Origin: Caldifarciminota bacterium
GTDB taxonomy: Bacteria; Hydrothermota; Tepidihabitantia; SM23-42
Assembly (NCBI GenBank): GCA_030671005.1
Contig: DAOVAN010000078.1
Span: 1-7,703 of the forward strand
DNA length: 7,703 nt
Direction of reading: 5' to 3'
Made by a program: the position numbers and the translations under genes. Below are positions 1-5,686 of the stretch, piece after piece; positions within the stretch are counted from its first letter, which is position 1; each line of letters starts with the position of its first letter. Under the pieces are notes generated by a model that ran no database searches, was not told the DNA's origin, and saw only the letters and a program-made list of their open reading frames with translations.

Positions 1-161
1 TTCGATTCTTCAGCAGTACCGAATCCGGCATACTGGCGCATCGTCCACAGCCTACCGGTATACATCGTCGGGTAGATTCCTCGAGTGAAGGGATATTCAC
101 CCGGATCACCCAAATCGCGGCTATAATCGAAATGCTTCAGATCTTTAGGGGAAAAGAACAT
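1..161 (-). CDS. Methylmalonyl-CoA mutase large subunit, N-terminal fragment (cut by left edge)
   Basis: The reverse complement gives 53 residues from an ATG at 161-159 to the window edge. They match the start of the B12-dependent mutase TIM-barrel domain: a DYSRDLG stretch, then PFTRGIYPTMY (24-34), then GRLWTMRQYAGFG. The segment aligns closely with residues 41-77 of the complete mutase at 7318-5687, so this is a second, separate large subunit. Tyr44 (codon 32-30) sits at the position of Tyr89 of Propionibacterium methylmalonyl-CoA mutase, as expected for a true methylmalonyl-CoA enzyme; the partner Arg207 position lies outside the window. The ATG leaves the protein about 29 residues shorter at the N-terminus than its paralogue. 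The frame stays open upstream to a TAG at 233-231, through repeat-derived codons, and no good ribosome site is visible, so the start is uncertain and 5' truncation is possible. It lies downstream of the carboxylase genes, in the same direction. Family assignment is firm; substrate is inferred. Confidence 0.88.
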   Translation of the reverse strand, partial: MFFSPKDLKHFDYSRDLGDPGEYPFTRGIYPTMYTGRLWTMRQYAGFGTAEES

Positions 162-170
162 CACACTTTT

Positions 171-305
171 CAAATTCGAAATACGAATATCGAAATACGA
201 AACAAATCCAAAATCATAATTTCCAAAACTCTAAACTGTGTTTTGAATTTTGTATTTTGGTCATTCGAGATTGTTTAGAATTTCGGATTTCGTGCTTAGG
301 ATTTT
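171..305. repeat. AT-rich imperfect inverted repeat between carrier protein and second mutase
   Basis: Two arms pair imperfectly around a loop of about 10 nt (230-239). The outer arms are 184-208 and 269-292; the inner arms are 208-229 and 240-260. The outer arms agree at most positions with one gap, and both are built from CGAAAT, AAACAA and CCAAAAT words. The sequence has no coding character and differs in composition from the genes. It fills most of the 205-nt gap between the carrier protein and the second mutase, and ends about 10 nt before that mutase's ATG. In RNA it could fold into a long, weak AT-rich hairpin. I read it as a dispersed intergenic repeat; this cannot be proven from one copy. 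Confidence 0.7.
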
Positions 306-329
306 AGTATAGTGCTTCCCGCGAGTAGA

Positions 330-357
330 GCGATTCCGCATTCCCTGAGGGTATCGC
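330..357 (-). other. Small hairpin just after the carrier protein stop
   Basis: Outer arms GCGAT (330-334) and ATCGC (353-357) enclose an inner CCCTGAGGG palindrome (343-351). The hairpin lies 10 nt after the carrier protein stop codon on the minus strand. No T-tract follows it in the transcribed direction, so it is not a convincing intrinsic terminator. Its core (336-351) resembles 2645-2660 in the other large gap, which suggests repeat material rather than a dedicated signal. Confidence 0.3.
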
Positions 358-366
358 ATAGACGTT

Positions 367-858
367 TTAAGTAATGATGACAAGTGTGTCTCCACTGTTG
401 ACGGTCTGTCCTTTCTTAATAAGAACCTTCTTGACTACTCCGTCACGGGGTGCCTTCATCTCATTCTGCATCTTCATCGCTTCCACGATGAGAAGTCCAT
501 CTTCTTTCTTCACGGTATCGCCTTCTTCAACATTCACTTCAATCACAAGTCCCGGCATAACTCCCTTAATCGCCAACTCCTTCTTTTGTAACTTATCTGG
601 ACTGGCTTTCAGGAACCGCTGAATTTCTTCGTCCACCACTTCAACTGAATATGTTTCTCCATTAACCACTATTTGATCATCTGCTTCCATAGCAATTGCG
701 TACGATCGGTTTCCGATTATCAGCATTAGCTGTGAGCCTTCTTCATGAGTAACTTCAACATTTGTCTTTTCACCATCGAGGAAAACGATGAAGCTATTAC
801 CACTTCTTTCAATATCAACCTTGAATTCCTTATTATCTACCTTAACCACATAAGCCAT
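367..858 (-). CDS. Biotin carboxyl carrier protein of acyl-CoA carboxylase (163 aa)
   Basis: This is the mobile biotin carrier that moves carboxyl groups from biotin carboxylase to the carboxyltransferase. The C-terminal biotinyl/lipoyl domain spans about residues 95-163. It has the MPG turn at 101-103 and the biotinylation motif EAMKM at 126-130, where Lys129 would carry biotin. Residues 1-80 form a beta-rich region with repeated NG/DG turns, resembling the segment that links carboxylase and carrier parts in fused propionyl-CoA carboxylase alpha chains; residues 80-95 form a charged linker. The ATG at 858 follows the biotin carboxylase TGA by only three bases (GCT), with GGTGAG as ribosome site overlapping that stop, so translation is probably coupled. 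The two ORFs are in the same frame. Ends in TAA. The biotin motif makes the function secure; the acyl-CoA partner is inferred from neighbours. Confidence 0.95.
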   Translation of the reverse strand: MAYVVKVDNKEFKVDIERSGNSFIVFLDGEKTNVEVTHEEGSQLMLIIGNRSYAIAMEADDQIVVNGETYSVEVVDEEIQRFLKASPDKLQKKELAIKGVMPGLVIEVNVEEGDTVKKEDGLLIVEAMKMQNEMKAPRDGVVKKVLIKKGQTVNSGDTLVIIT

Positions 859-861
859 AGC

Positions 862-2361
862 TCACCGCTTCCTCATCATTGCCTGGCGGCCAGTCAATTT
901 CCAGGGGCTCACTGATGCCCCCTTTTTCATTGCTGGAGTCCTTGCACGCTCACTACTCAGAATCTTGCTGACGACTGATGAGATTGCAGCAACCTCATAG
1001 TTACTCTTTTTGTATTCGATCTTTCCCAGGACTTTGTCGATGAATGTAGTATCGTAATCACCCTCCACGAATTTCGGATGTTCCATAACCAACAGATGAA
1101 ATGGTATTGAGGTTTTTATACCTCGAATATTATATTCAGCGAGGGCTCTTGTCATACGCACAATTGCGCCCTTCCTCGTTGGCGCCCACACGAGCAGTTT
1201 CGCGATGAGTGGATCATAATAGATTGGAACCTCAAATCCTTTATGGATACCACTATCAACTCTGACGCCTATGCCTCCTGGTTCGACCAGCTCGGCGATC
1301 TTACCCGTAGAAGGTGCAAAATTCTTCTCAGGATCCTCTGCAGAAATCCGACATTCAATTGCCGCACCATTCATGGTGATATCACTTTGCTTCAGGCTCA
1401 ACACTTCGCCTGAGGCTATTCTGAGCTGTTCCTTGACGATATCAATTCCGGTGATCAATTCGGTAACCGGATGCTCAACTTGCAGCCTCGTGTTCATCTC
1501 AAGGAAATAATAATTCTTATCCTTATCTACCATGAATTCTACTGTACCGGCATTGTTGTATTTCGAGACCGTTACTGCTTTAACAGCCGCCTCACCCATG
1601 TGGTTACGGAGCTCCGGTGTCATTATTACCGAAGGAGATTCCTCAATCAACTTCTGGTGACGCCGTTGGACTGAGCACTCGCGCTCACCCAGATGAACAA
1701 CATTACCATGATTGTCCGCGAGAATTTGAAACTCGATATGCCGCGGTGATTCCAAGAATTTCTCTATAAATATGGTAGGATTACCAAAAGCAGAGCGTGC
1801 TTCATTCATTGCTTGTTTCATAGAACCCGCCAGGTTCTTTCTATCTCGCACGACACGCATGCCCTTTCCACCACCGCCACCGGCCGCCTTAATCAGTACT
1901 GGAAAACCTATTTCTTCAACGACCCTGTATGCCATATCTTCTTCTTCGACTGCACCCTCACTACCCGGTATCACAGGGATACCTGCCTGGCTCATGGTCT
2001 CTTTCGAAGCAATCTTATCACCAAGCAACTCTATTGCCCGAGAATTGGGGCCAACAAAGACAATGCCGTTTTCCTCGCAGGCCCGGGCAAATTCGGTATT
2101 TTCAGCCAAAAACCCGTATCCTGGATGGATCGCCTCGGCTTGCGATTGCTTGGCTATTTCAATAATCTTCTCTATCTTCAAATAACTTTCAGTCGCAGGC
2201 GCTGGTCCCAGGTAATAGACCTCGCCGGCATACCGAGTGTGCAGGGCATCACGATCAGCATCAGAGTAGACTGTCGCTGAATTAATATTCATCTCGCGAC
2301 ATGCCCTGAGCACCCGCACTGCTATCTCACCACGGTTGGCAACTAATATTTTTCTAAACAT
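862..2361 (-). CDS. accC: Biotin carboxylase subunit of acyl-CoA carboxylase (499 aa)
   Basis: This ATP-grasp enzyme carboxylates biotin on the carrier protein using ATP and bicarbonate. It opens with the classic FRKILVANRGEIA. The glycine-rich ATP loop AAGGGGGKGM lies at 159-168, the ERECSVQRRHQK block at 226-237, and the catalytic EMNTRLQVEHPVTE block at 288-301; Arg338 lies in ECRISAEDP. The residues equivalent to E. coli Glu288, Asn290, Arg292, Glu296 and Arg338 are all present with matching numbers. I chose the ATG at 2361; an in-frame TTG at 2376 would add only five residues and is less like the family start. The ribosome site is weak. About 45-50 residues follow the usual AccC end, closing with SPWKLTGRQAMMRKR, which resembles the linker of fused alpha chains. 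The gene ends in TGA three bases before the carrier gene, in phase. A 359-nt repeat-rich gap precedes it. Confidence 0.95.
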   Translation of the reverse strand: MFRKILVANRGEIAVRVLRACREMNINSATVYSDADRDALHTRYAGEVYYLGPAPATESYLKIEKIIEIAKQSQAEAIHPGYGFLAENTEFARACEENGIVFVGPNSRAIELLGDKIASKETMSQAGIPVIPGSEGAVEEEDMAYRVVEEIGFPVLIKAAGGGGGKGMRVVRDRKNLAGSMKQAMNEARSAFGNPTIFIEKFLESPRHIEFQILADNHGNVVHLGERECSVQRRHQKLIEESPSVIMTPELRNHMGEAAVKAVTVSKYNNAGTVEFMVDKDKNYYFLEMNTRLQVEHPVTELITGIDIVKEQLRIASGEVLSLKQSDITMNGAAIECRISAEDPEKNFAPSTGKIAELVEPGGIGVRVDSGIHKGFEVPIYYDPLIAKLLVWAPTRKGAIVRMTRALAEYNIRGIKTSIPFHLLVMEHPKFVEGDYDTTFIDKVLGKIEYKKSNYEVAAISSVVSKILSSERARTPAMKKGASVSPWKLTGRQAMMRKR

Positions 2362-2403
2362 TTTTTTGCTCTGCAAAAAATAGATTCAAACAGATTAACA
2401 GCA

Positions 2404-2453
2404 GATGCAAACTGATAGCCATCTGTGTGCATCAGTATCCATCAGTCTGCATC
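2404..2453. repeat. Inverted repeat GATGCAAACTGAT / ATCAGTCTGCATC
   Basis: The arms 2404-2416 and 2441-2453 are complementary at 12 of 13 positions around a 24-nt loop. The loop itself carries further CATCTG and CATCAG words related to the arms. The element lies 43 nt upstream of the biotin carboxylase ATG, and in minus-strand RNA it would form a hairpin in that gene's leader. It contains no gene and looks like a short intergenic repeat cluster. It could also affect translation of the downstream gene. Confidence 0.55.
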
Positions 2454-2457
2454 ATCA

Positions 2458-2550
2458 GCAGTATCGGAACGACCGTCCTCGCAGTATCGCCTTCGGCTCG
2501 CATCGGCTTCTCCTGCGAATGAAATGATACTGCAAGTGTAACGATACTGT
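2458..2550. repeat. Cluster of GCAGTATCG words in both orientations
   Basis: GCAGTATCG occurs at 2458-2466 and 2481-2489. Its reverse complement occurs as GATACTGC at 2526-2533 and CGATACTG at 2542-2549. A further CAGTATC lies at 2433-2439. The two direct copies can each pair with either inverted copy, giving alternative hairpins. A TCGCAG/CTGCGA pair (2479-2484 and 2513-2518) sits inside. No open frame here has coding character. The role is unknown; nested repeat debris or a structured leader of the biotin carboxylase mRNA both fit. Confidence 0.45.
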
Positions 2551-2552
2551 GC

Positions 2553-2649
2553 CAATTTTGTACATATCTAGGATATGGTAACAAAATTGAGTATCCCGCA
2601 CGAATTTTGCTCGAAACTTGTTTTTGACTGCAAAATTCAGTGTCCCGCA
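2553..2649. repeat. Two tandem 48-nt hairpin units
   Basis: Unit 1 (2553-2600) and unit 2 (2602-2649) have equal length and one intervening base. Each has a stem followed by a tail. Unit 1 pairs 2553-2568 with 2572-2589 (outer CAATTTTG with CAAAATTG). Unit 2 pairs GAATTTTGC (2602-2610) with GCAAAATTC (2630-2638) perfectly. The tails are AGTATCCCGCA and AGTGTCCCGCA. The outermost pair is C-G in unit 1 and G-C in unit 2, which conserves pairing while changing sequence. The loops are unrelated. The units lie between the carboxyltransferase and biotin carboxylase genes, in a stretch that would be transcribed if these form one operon. Confidence 0.65.
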
Positions 2650-2720
2650 TTTTCTGAGGGAAATACGGGGCATTTTCGTTAGAAAGCGCGGGGCGAACGT
2701 AGTGATCCTGCGTTTCCTGG

Positions 2721-4268
2721 TCAAAGTGGTATATTCCCATGTTTTTTCGGAGGATTTGTGTCGCGCTTGTTTTCGATCGTATCAAGAGCCTCGATGATTC
2801 GAGGTCGTGTTTCCGAAGGCTTAATAACGGCATCAATGTATCCTTTACTCGCCGTCACAAACGGATTGGCAAACTTGTCTGTGTACTCATCGATGAGCTT
2901 CTTTTCGAGAGCTTTCGGGTCCTTTGCCTCTTTCAATTGTTTCCTGTACAGAATCCTCACCGCACCACTAGGACCCATAACAGCAATCTCGGCACTCGGC
3001 CATGCGAAATTTATATCGGCACGTGTGTGTTTCGAGCTCATAACGCAATACGCGCCGCCGTATGCTTTACGTGTTATTATCGTCACCCTCGGAACAGTTG
3101 CCTCACAAAAGGCGTAAAGGAGTTTTGCCCCATTCTTTATCACTCCACCCCATTCCTGCGCAGTGCCCGGCAAAAATCCGGGAACATCAACGAAAGTAAC
3201 GATTGGAATATTAAAGCAATCACAGAAGCGGACGAAACGGGAACCTTTCATGCCCGAATTTCTACCCAGGACGCCGGCAAGTACGGCGGGTTGGTTGGCA
3301 ACCACCCCAACTGGTTTACCATTGAACCGCGCAAAGCCAACAATCAGGTTGGGCGCGTAATGTTTGTGCACCTCAAAAAAGTCTCCATTGTCCACTGTTC
3401 TCTTTATCACTTCGAGCATGTCGTATGGTTTGTTGGGGCTATCCGGAATGATCTTATCCAACTCTTTGTCCATACGATTAACGTCATCGGTCGCCTCAAT
3501 GACGGGCGGATCTTCCAGGTTATTCTGGGGTATGAAAGTCAAAAGTTTCTTGATCAAATCGATGCATTCCAACTCTGAATCAACTGCGAAGTGTGCCACA
3601 CCAGATTTTTCGTTGTGGACCATCGCCCCGCCGAGTTCCTCGTATGTGACATCTTCATGCGTCGCCGCCTTGACAACATCGGGCCCGGTCAAAAACATGT
3701 ACGAACCAGCAACCATTATAATAAAATCGGTCATTGCCGGAGAATAGACTGCCCCACCTGCACACGGTCCCATTATCGCTGAAATTTGCGGCACTACACC
3801 TGAGGAAAGAACATTTCTCAAAAACACGTTGGTGTAGCCGGCGAGACTATCTACGCCTTCTTGAATCCGCGCCCCGCCTGAATCCTTGAGACCAATAACC
3901 GGACACCCCATCTTCATCGATAGATCCTGTAGCTTCACAATCTTTTCTGCATACGCCAACGAAAGCGAACCACCAAATACAGTAAAATCTTCAGAAAACA
4001 CACAAATCGTGCGGTCGTTTATTTTACCAAAACCAGGTACCACACCAACACCCCAAATCATATTATTATAAAAAACGAAATCTGTACAACGATGGGTCAC
4101 AAATTTATCGGTTTCCCTGAAGGTACCTTTGTCGAGCAACAAACTTATTCGTTCACGGGCGGTCAGTTTGCCCTTATCGTGTTGGACCTTAATTCTTTTT
4201 TCACCGCCGCCGAGCAACGCCTTTTTTTCAAGTTCCTCGAGATGCTTCAACCTATCGTCTATTTTCAT
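2721..4268 (-). CDS. pccB: Acyl-CoA (propionyl-CoA type) carboxylase, carboxyltransferase beta subunit (515 aa)
   Basis: This subunit transfers the carboxyl group from carboxybiotin to an acyl-CoA, most likely propionyl-CoA to give methylmalonyl-CoA. It has the two crotonase-like halves of the family. The N-half carries KDSGGARIQEGV (128-139) and the oxyanion stretch GPCAGGAVYSPA (167-178). The C-half carries FVDVPGFLPGT (359-369), RKAYGGAY (400-407) and AWPSAEIAVMGPSGA (422-436). The end HGNIPL is typical of the family, as is the length. Oddities: Cys408 at the position of Asp422 of Streptomyces PccB, a residue tied to acyl-chain choice; GTAQEWGG where GTDQEWGG is common; and LGRN at 334-337 where LDIN-like residues are usual. 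The ATG follows GGGGGTGAG. The carrier protein and biotin carboxylase lie downstream. A methylmalonyl-CoA decarboxylase role is a less likely alternative, as no membrane subunits are seen. Confidence 0.93.
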   Translation of the reverse strand: MKIDDRLKHLEELEKKALLGGGEKRIKVQHDKGKLTARERISLLLDKGTFRETDKFVTHRCTDFVFYNNMIWGVGVVPGFGKINDRTICVFSEDFTVFGGSLSLAYAEKIVKLQDLSMKMGCPVIGLKDSGGARIQEGVDSLAGYTNVFLRNVLSSGVVPQISAIMGPCAGGAVYSPAMTDFIIMVAGSYMFLTGPDVVKAATHEDVTYEELGGAMVHNEKSGVAHFAVDSELECIDLIKKLLTFIPQNNLEDPPVIEATDDVNRMDKELDKIIPDSPNKPYDMLEVIKRTVDNGDFFEVHKHYAPNLIVGFARFNGKPVGVVANQPAVLAGVLGRNSGMKGSRFVRFCDCFNIPIVTFVDVPGFLPGTAQEWGGVIKNGAKLLYAFCEATVPRVTIITRKAYGGAYCVMSSKHTRADINFAWPSAEIAVMGPSGAVRILYRKQLKEAKDPKALEKKLIDEYTDKFANPFVTASKGYIDAVIKPSETRPRIIEALDTIENKRDTNPPKKHGNIPL

Positions 4269-4281
4269 CTCACCCCCACAT

Positions 4282-4309
4282 AGTATAAAACCACAAATTC
4301 CAATATCAA
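4282..4309 (-). promoter_or_regulatory. Possible sigma70-like promoter before the carboxyltransferase gene
   Basis: On the minus strand TTGATA (4309-4304) and TATACT (4287-4282) are separated by 16 nt, each one base from the consensus hexamer. A start about seven bases downstream would leave a leader of only about 7 nt before the ATG at 4268. The site lies in an AT-rich stretch resembling half of the palindrome at 171-305, so chance similarity is likely. It is offered as a candidate only. Confidence 0.25.
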
Positions 4310-4325
4310 AATTCCAAACATTACT

Positions 4326-5171
4326 TCAGATGTCTTTGGTTTCAATTGGTTTCAAGGTCCGTTTTCCGTCCTTTTCAGTCAAGTACGCAAACGTAATATT
4401 AGGATCATGTTCGAAGACGAGTAACCAGTGGTTCTCCACAGCCCTCTTGATGATTTCTTTCTTGCGTTTGATGAGGTCAACCGGATACTGGTCATAGCCT
4501 GTCATATATGGTATCTTGAGATGATATGTAGTAGGTATGAGGTCACCCAAATATAGTGCATGTTGCGCATTACTCATGATGAGGACCGACTGATGACCGA
4601 GCGTATGGCCATCAGTTGCTAATACCCTTACACCTGGGGCAATTTCATATTCACCATCGACCAGAGCCAGCTGTCCCGTCTCTTCGAGAGGTATAAAATC
4701 ACTCCTGCGGTAGCTCGATTTTGTTTTCTCGTCCGTATTCAACGCAGCATACCATTCCTTTTCCTGAATTACGTATTTCGCCTCAGGAAAAACGGGTACA
4801 TATTTTCCGTTCTCCTCAAGTGTGTTGCCTCCGCAGTGGTCAAAATGAAGATGGGTATTGATTACGATATCGATGTCCTGTGGTTGTACACCCAAATGCG
4901 CCAACGAAGACAAGAGGTCTTCGGCTCTCTCCATCCTGTATACTTCCTTGAGCTTCGAGTCAAATTTCTCGCCGATCCCCGTGTCTACAAGCACGTTCTT
5001 CTCCTTAGTCTTGATGAATAAGCAAGTCAGCGCGAGTCTAATCCTGTTTTTCTGATCAGCCGGTGTGAGTTTATTCCAAAGGACTTTAGGCACAACTCCA
5101 AACATCGACCCGCCATCGAGCCAGAAATGTCCGTCAGACACCGGATACAATTCAATTTCGCCAAGCTTCAT
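4326..5171 (-). CDS. Metallo-beta-lactamase-fold metallohydrolase (281 aa)
   Basis: This is a soluble di-metal hydrolase of the MBL superfamily, with no signal peptide or membrane segment. Metal-site motifs are in order: VDTG (62-65), NTHLHFDH (105-112, giving His107, His109, Asp111, His112), DGHTLGH (187-193), GD (209-210, Asp210) and FEHDP (253-257, His255). This arrangement and length are close to the AiiA/AttM-type N-acyl-homoserine lactonase branch, but many members of that branch hydrolyse other esters or thioesters, so the substrate cannot be named. It sits between the mutase small subunit (gap 23 nt) and the carboxyltransferase (gap 57 nt), which suggests a role in acyl-CoA metabolism, such as thioester hydrolysis or removal of a by-product. 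The ATG at 5171 lacks a clear ribosome site, so coupling to the upstream gene is plausible. Ends in TGA. Fold certain, function open. Confidence 0.9.
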   Translation of the reverse strand: MKLGEIELYPVSDGHFWLDGGSMFGVVPKVLWNKLTPADQKNRIRLALTCLFIKTKEKNVLVDTGIGEKFDSKLKEVYRMERAEDLLSSLAHLGVQPQDIDIVINTHLHFDHCGGNTLEENGKYVPVFPEAKYVIQEKEWYAALNTDEKTKSSYRRSDFIPLEETGQLALVDGEYEIAPGVRVLATDGHTLGHQSVLIMSNAQHALYLGDLIPTTYHLKIPYMTGYDQYPVDLIKRKKEIIKRAVENHWLLVFEHDPNITFAYLTEKDGKRTLKPIETKDI

Positions 5172-5194
5172 TCTAATTGCGAACCAGAATGGTT

Positions 5195-5653
5195 TTATTT
5201 CCTGCGCTTCTTGCTGGCCTTCTTCGGTCTTCCTCTTTTCTTTGTGCCCTTTTTCTTTGGCTTATGGACATTCAATTCTATCCAACCCACGATCTCGGAA
5301 GTTGGGGTCCCTGGACCGAATAGCTTACGCACACCAGCTTTCTGGAGTTTCTTCATGTCTTCGGCAGGAATGATCCCGCCACCAATCACTAACACGCCCG
5401 ATGCTTTCTTCGCCTTCAGCAATTTAAGTACTTTGGGGAAAATCGTCATATGTGCGCCAGATAGAATCGAAAGACCTATGACATCAACATCCTCCTGAAT
5501 AGCGGCTTCAACGACACTTTCGCATGTCTGATGCAATCCGGTGTACACGACTTCCATCCCTGCATCGCGCAGTGCAGCCGCAACAACCTTTGCTCCTCGA
5601 TCGTGTCCATCAAGGCCAGGTTTACCGACTAAAACCCGGATTTTCTTATACAT
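5195..5653 (-). CDS. B12-binding small subunit of acyl-CoA mutase, with Lys/Arg-rich tail (152 aa)
   Basis: This is the cobalamin-binding domain that pairs with the large subunit just upstream to make a functional adenosylcobalamin mutase. The Rossmann-like fold carries GKPGLDGHDRG, where Lys11, Asp15 and His17 match Lys604, Asp608 and His610 of Propionibacterium mutase; His17 is the lower axial cobalt ligand. SIL (62-64) is the S-x-L motif and GGG (91-93) completes the B12 site. I chose the ATG at 5653, which has GGGAGG four bases upstream; an in-frame TTG at 5674 lacks such a site. The core ends near residue 130, where the family normally ends. It is followed by a 22-residue tail (131-152) with 15 Lys or Arg and a KRGRPKK sequence that resembles an AT-hook. 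A gap of 33 nt separates it from the large subunit. Function is secure; the role of the tail is unknown. Confidence 0.93.
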   Translation of the reverse strand: MYKKIRVLVGKPGLDGHDRGAKVVAAALRDAGMEVVYTGLHQTCESVVEAAIQEDVDVIGLSILSGAHMTIFPKVLKLLKAKKASGVLVIGGGIIPAEDMKKLQKAGVRKLFGPGTPTSEIVGWIELNVHKPKKKGTKKRGRPKKASKKRRK

Positions 5654-5657
5654 AAAG

Positions 5658-5663
5658 CCTCCC
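5658..5663 (-). promoter_or_regulatory. Ribosome binding site fixing the small subunit start
   Basis: GGGAGG on the minus strand lies four bases before the ATG at 5653. It lies within the extra codons that a TTG start at 5674 would imply, and so decides in favour of the shorter protein. Confidence 0.75.
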
Positions 5664-5686
5664 AACAAATCCAATTTCGAATTTTC

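Noticed and set aside
171..305. CRISPR array or insertion-sequence end
   Set aside because: There are no regularly spaced identical repeats with unique spacers, and no transposase or target-site duplication; it is one imperfect palindrome.
330..357. Intrinsic terminator after the carrier protein gene
   Set aside because: The stem is short and interrupted, and no T-tract follows it on the transcribed strand.
1813..2280. Plus-strand open frames opposite biotin carboxylase
   Set aside because: They are antisense to a fully conserved gene, and their translations look random.
2362..2376. TTG start at 2376 for biotin carboxylase
   Set aside because: The ATG at 2361 gives the standard family start, and the numbering of catalytic residues then matches E. 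coli biotin carboxylase.
2432..2836. Minus-strand open frame spanning the end of the carboxyltransferase gene and the repeat region
   Set aside because: It overlaps the real gene in another frame, runs through hairpin repeats, has no ribosome site and shows no protein-like pattern.
2739..3578. Long plus-strand open frame (279 codons) opposite the carboxyltransferase gene
   Set aside because: It lies wholly antisense to a clear pccB-type gene, its translation shows no recognisable domain, and its Arg/Cys-rich composition is that of a reverse-frame shadow.
5654..5674. TTG start at 5674 for the small subunit, adding seven residues
   Set aside because: The ATG at 5653 has GGGAGG at ideal spacing, and the TTG-derived extra codons include that ribosome site.
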